Positions 59,758 to 64,000 of a DNA stretch of 64,000 nucleotides are shown here, piece after piece. Within the stretch, counting starts at the first letter, position 1, and each line of letters opens with the position of its first letter. The stretch comes from Inia geoffrensis. Its lineage: Eukaryota > Chordata > Mammalia > Artiodactyla > Iniidae. A model generated the notes under the pieces. That model did no database searches and was not told where the DNA came from. It was given only the letters and a program-made list of their open reading frames with translations. A program made the translations under genes and the position numbers. The DNA lies in NCBI GenBank assembly GCA_036417435.1, contig CM070903.1, forward strand, positions 53,978,001 to 54,042,000, read 5' to 3'.

Positions 59758-60655
59758 ATGAAAAGGCAGAGAGCTATGTACCAGATGAAGGAACAAGATA
59801 AAACCCCAGAAAAACAACTAAATGAAGTGGAGATAGGCAACGTTCCAGAAAAAGAAATTAGAATAATCATAGTGAAGATGATTCAAGACCTCGGAAAAAC
59901 AATGGAAGCAAAGATTGAGAAGATGCAAGACATGTTTAACAAAGACGTAGAAGAATTAAAGAACAAACAGAGATGAACAATACAATAAATGAAATGAAGA
60001 CTACACTAGAAGGAATCAATAGCAGAATAACTGAGGCAGAAGAACAGGTAAGTGACCTGGAAGACAGAATGGTGGAATTCACTGCGGCAGAACAGAATAA
60101 AAAAAAAGATTGAAAAGAAATGAAGACAGCCTAAGAGACTTCTGGGACAACATTAAACCCAACAACATTCACATTATAGGGGTCCCAGAAAGAGAAGAGA
60201 GAGAGAAAGGTCCAGAGAAAATATTTGAAGAGATTATAGTCAGAAACTTCCCTAACATGGGAAAGGAAATAGCCACCCAAGTCCAGGAAGTGCAGAGAGT
60301 CCCATACAGGATAAACTGAACGAGAAACATGCCAAGACACATAGTCATTAAACTGGCAAAAATTAAAGACAAAGAGAAATTATTGAAAGCAATGGAAAGA
60401 CGACAAATAACATACAAGGGAACTCCCATAATGTTAACAGCTGATTTCTCAGCAGAAACTCTACAAGCCAGAAGGGAGTGGCATGATATACTTAAAGTGA
60501 TGAAAGGGAAGAACCTACAACCAAGATTACTCTACCTGGCAAGGATCTCATTCAGATTTGATGGAGAAATCAAAAGCTTTACAGACAAGCAAAAGCTAAG
60601 AGAATTCAGCACCACCAAACCAGCTCTACAACAAAAGCTAAAGGAACTTCTCTAA
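59758..60655 (+). pseudogene. L1 copy B ORF1, broken
   Basis: Starts MKRQRAMYQMKEQDK at 59758 and stays open for 72 codons (VPEKEIRIIIVKMIQDLGK is the conserved ORF1 coiled-coil lead-in). After a frame change it is open at 60110-60319 and 60329-60655, which are in the same frame but separated by a TGA at 60317-60319. The last piece ends at LKELL, the usual ORF1 end. It would have been the L1 RNA-binding protein and is now inactive. Confidence 0.85.
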
Positions 60656-60713
60656 GTGGGAAACACAAGAGAAGAAAAGGACCTACAAAAACAAACCAAA
60701 AGCAATTAAGGAA

Positions 60714-61460
60714 ATGGTCATAGGAACATACATATCGATAACTGCCTTAAACGTGAATGGATTAAATGCTACAACCAAAAGACATAGGCTCACTGAGTGG
60801 ATAAAAAAACAAGACCCATATATATGCTGTCTACAAGAGACCCACTTCAGACCTAGGGACACATACAGACTGAAAGTGACGGGATGGAAAAAGATATTCC
60901 ATGCAAATGGAAATCAAAAGAAAGTTGGAATAGCAATACTCATATCAGATAAAGTAGACTTTAAAATAAAGAATGTTACAAGAGACAAGGAAGGACACCA
61001 CATAATGATCAAGGGATCAATCCAAGAAGAAGATATAACAATTATAAATATATATGCACCCAACATAGGAGCACCTCAATACATAAGGCAACTGCTAACA
61101 GCTCTAAAAGAGGAAATTGACAGTAACACAATAATAGTGGGGGACTTTAACACCTCAGTTACACCAATGGACAGATCATCCAATGTGAAAATAAATAAAG
61201 AAAGAGAAGGTTTAAATGACACAATATACCAGATAGATTTAACTGATATTTATAGGAAATTCCATCCAAAAACAGCAGATTACACTTTCTTCTCAAGCAC
61301 ACATGGAACATTCTCCAGGATAGATCTCATCCTGGGTCACAAATCAAGCCTCAGTAAATTTAAGAAAATTGAAATCATATCAAGCATCTTTTCTGACCAC
61401 AACACTATGAGATTAGAAATGAATTACAGGGAAAAAAACATAAAAAACACTAACACATGA
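60714..61460 (+). pseudogene. L1 copy B ORF2: intact endonuclease domain, then stop
   Basis: A 248-codon open frame covers the whole apurinic/apyrimidinic-type endonuclease domain. Residues corresponding to the known L1 catalytic set are present: Asn13 (LNVNGLN), Glu42 (CLQETHF), Asp144 and Asn146 (VGDFNT), Asp204 (SRIDLILG), and Asp228-His229 (FSDHNTM). The frame ends at TGA (61458-61460), where other L1s have a tryptophan codon (TGG to TGA). The reverse-transcriptase part continues downstream in broken pieces, so full-length ORF2 cannot be made. Confidence 0.88.
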
Positions 61461-64000
61461 AGGCTAAGCAATATATTACTAAATAACCAAGAGATCACTG
61501 AAGAAATCAAAGAGGAAATCAAAAAACACCTAGAGACAAATGACAATGAAAACACAACGATCCAAAACCTATGGGATGCAGCAAAAGCAGTTCTAAGAGG
61601 GAAGTTTATAGCTATACAAGCCAATGTCAAGAAACAAGAAAAATCTCAAATAAACAATCTAACCTTGCACCTAAAGGAAACAGAGAAAGAAGAACAAACA
61701 AAACCCAATGTTAGTAGAAGGAAAGGAATCATAAAGATCAGAGCAGAAATAAATGAAATAGAAACAAAGAAAACAATTGCAAAGATCAATAAAACTATAA
61801 GCTGGTTCTTTGAGAAGCTAAACAAAATTGATAACCACTAGCCAGACTCATCAAGCAAAAGAGGGAGAGGACTCAAATCAATAAAATTAGAAATGAAAAA
61901 GGAGAAGTTACAACAGACACTGCAGAAATATAAAACATCCTAAGAGATTACTACAAGCAACTCTATGCCAATAAAATGGACAACCTGGAAGAAATGGACA
62001 AATTCTAGAAAGATATAACCTTCCAAGACTGAACTAGGAAGAACTAGAAAATATGAACAGACCAATCAGAAGTAATGCATTTTAAAATTGTGATTAAAAA
62101 TCTTCCAACAGGGCTTCCCTGGTGGTGCAGTGGTTGAGAGTCTGCCTGCTGATGCAGCGGACATGGGTTTGTGCCCTCGTCCAGGAAGATCCCACATCTT
62201 CCTGTGTTCTGCAATGGGAGAGGACACAGACACAACAGTGAGATGCCTGCATACAGCAAAAAAAAAAAAAAAAAAATCTTCCAACAAACAAAAGTCCAGG
62301 ACCAGATGGCTTCACAGGTGAATTCTATCAATCATTTAGAGAAGAGCTAACACCCATCCTTCTCAAACTCTTCCAAAAAATTGCAGAGGAAAAAACACTC
62401 CCAAACTCATTCTATGAGGCCGCCATTACCCTGATACCAAAACCAGACAAAGATACTACAAAAGAAGAAAATTACAGACCAATAGCACTGATGAATATAG
62501 GTGCAAAAATCCTCAACAAAATATTAGCAAACAGAATCCAACAACACATTAAAAGGATCATACACCATGATCAAGTGGGATGTATCCCAGCGATGCAAGG
62601 ATTCTTCAGTATATGCAAATCAATCAATGTAATACACCATATTAACAAATTGAAGGATAAAAACCATATGATCATCACAATAGATGCAGAAAAACTTTAG
62701 AGAAAATTCAGCACCCATTTAGGATAAAAACTCTCCAGTAAGTGGGCATAGAGGGAACCTACCGCAATATAATAAAGGCCATATATGACAAACCCACAGC
62801 AAACATCATTCCCCATGGTGAAAAACTGAAAGCGATTCCTCTAAGTTCAGGAGCAAGACAAGGATGTCCACTCTCACTACTATTATTCAACATAGTTTTG
62901 GAAGGCCTAGCCATGGCAATCAGAGAAGAAAAAGAAATAAAAGGAATACAAATTGGAAAAGAAGAAGTAAAACTGTCACTGTTTGCAGATGACATGATAC
63001 TATATACAGAGAATCCTAAAAATGCCACTAGAAAAGTACTAGAGCTAATCAATGAATTTGGTAAAGTTGTAGGATACAAAATTAATGCACAGAAATCTCT
63101 TGCATTCCTATACACTAATGATGAAAAATCTGAAAGTTAATGAAACACCCCCATTTACCACTGCAACAAAAATAATAAAATACCTAGGAATAAACCTACC
63201 TAGGGAGACAAAAGACCTGTACACAGAAAAGTATAAGACACTGTTGAAAGAAATTAAAGATGATACCAAGAGATGGAGAGATATACCATGTTCTTGGATT
63301 GGAAGAATCAATAATGTGAAAGTGACTATACTACTGAAAGCAATCTACAGATTCAATGCAATCCCTATCAAACTACCAATGGCATTTTTTACGGAACTAG
63401 AAGAAAAAATCTTAAAATTTGTATGGAAACACAAAAGACCCCGAGTAGCCAAAGCAGTCTTGAGGGGAAAAAAATGGAGCTGGAGGAATCATACTCCCTG
63501 ACTTCAGACCATACTACAAAGCTACAGTAATCAAGAGAGTATGGTACTGGCACAAAAACAGGAACACAGGTCAATGGAACAAGATAGAAAGCCCAGAGAT
63601 AAATCCACACACCTATGGTCAAGTAATCTATGACAAAGGAGGCAAAGATATACAATGGAGTAAAGACAGTCTCTTCAATAAGTGGTGCTGGGAAAACTGG
63701 ACCGCTACTTGTAATAGAATGAAATTAGAACACTCCCTAACACCATACACAAAAATAAACTAAAAATGGGTTAGAGACCTAAATGTAAGACCGGACAGTA
63801 TAAAACTCTTAGATTAAAACATAGGAAGAACAGTCTTTGACATAAATCACAGCAAGATCTTTTTTGATACACCTCCTAGAGTAATGGAAATAAAAAAAAA
63901 ACAAAAACAAATGGGACCTAATGAAACTTAAAAGGTTTTGCACAGCAAAGGAAACCATAAACAAGACGAAAAGACAACCCTCAGAATGGGAGAAAATATT
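61461..64000 (+). pseudogene. L1 copy B ORF2 remainder (RT and C-terminus), broken
   Basis: Recognisable pieces are 62491-62700 ([19 protein letters not shown]) and 62742-63140, with the catalytic FADD box encoded at 62982-62993. A third piece is at 63085-63501. Frames change between pieces and the SINE at 62111-62271 lies within. It continues past the window end. Confidence 0.85.
62111..62271 (+). mobile_element. CHR-2-type SINE, internally deleted, inside L1 ORF2
   Basis: Plus-strand copy with the exact 15-bp duplication AAAAATCTTCCAACA at 62096-62110 and 62272-62286. Roughly 50-60 bases of the body are missing after GATCCCACAT compared with the other copies. The A tail is a run of about 18 ending at the second duplication. 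Confidence 0.92.

Larger units (their letters stand above)
59639..64000 (+). mobile_element. Younger L1 copy B, sense, cut by window end
   Basis: About 119 bases of 5' UTR, ORF1 from 59758, ORF2 from 60714 and on past 64000. Its 5' UTR differs in sequence from that of the antisense L1 at 16645-17261. It starts directly after copy A's ORF2, in the same orientation, and carries a SINE at 62111-62271. Confidence 0.88.

Noticed and set aside
1..64000. CRISPR arrays, bacterial operons, integrons or phage
   Set aside because: No regularly spaced repeats or prokaryotic genes. The repeats are mammalian retrotransposons throughout.

Overview
This is a gene-poor stretch of mammalian nuclear DNA, almost certainly from a cetacean (whale or dolphin). 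The main evidence is nine copies of a tRNA-derived SINE with the GGGCTTCCCTGGTGG head and GC-rich body of the CHR-2 family, one CHR-1-type SINE with an AAATAAATAAATAAAG-like tail, and L1 3' ends of the cetartiodactyl type. No ruminant BovB or Bov-tA sequence was seen. The DNA is AT-rich. It contains no recognisable spliced gene exons, bacterial-type operons, rRNA, functional tRNA genes or CRISPR arrays.

The only intact cellular protein gene I can support is at 33042-33632. It is an uninterrupted 196-codon frame for TMEM126A, a mitochondrial inner-membrane protein involved in complex I assembly. It has no introns, keeps a parental-type 5' leader and a polyadenylation signal with an A-rich tail, and is bounded by an exact 13-bp target-site duplication. 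It is therefore an L1-mobilised retrocopy whose frame has stayed open.

Layout. 780-1365: degraded old repeats (a probable L1 and a MIR). 1366-5610: one old sense L1M-type element, interrupted by an inverted ('twin-primed') young L1, a CHR-1 SINE and an antisense L1 3' UTR. 5866-9570: a SINE and mostly unassigned sequence, including a possible old LTR. 9571-18440: an old antisense L1MA-like element split by a nearly full-length younger antisense L1. 18441-26190: mostly unassigned DNA with a SINE and L2 fragments. 26192-27560: two sense L1 3' parts with a microsatellite. 27575-32550: MIRs, CA repeat, three SINEs, polypurine tract. 32553-33709: hAT MITE, then the TMEM126A retrocopy. 34881-35510: Tigger-like DNA transposon fossil. 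36840-42416: MIRs, SINE, two LTRs, hAT MITE. 42775-48930: two HAL1 fossils in opposite orientation and a young L1 3' end. 51019-54665: hAT MITE and an old L1 split by an LTR. 54869-55088: SINE. 55612-64000: two younger L1s in the same orientation joined head to tail, each carrying a SINE in ORF2. The second runs off the window.

The window is thus a layered record of retrotransposition. L1 machinery, now dead in every copy seen here, is the known source of activity for the SINEs and the TMEM126A retrocopy. Repeat family names come from recognition, not from a library search, so family-level names are approximate even where class and strand are clear.
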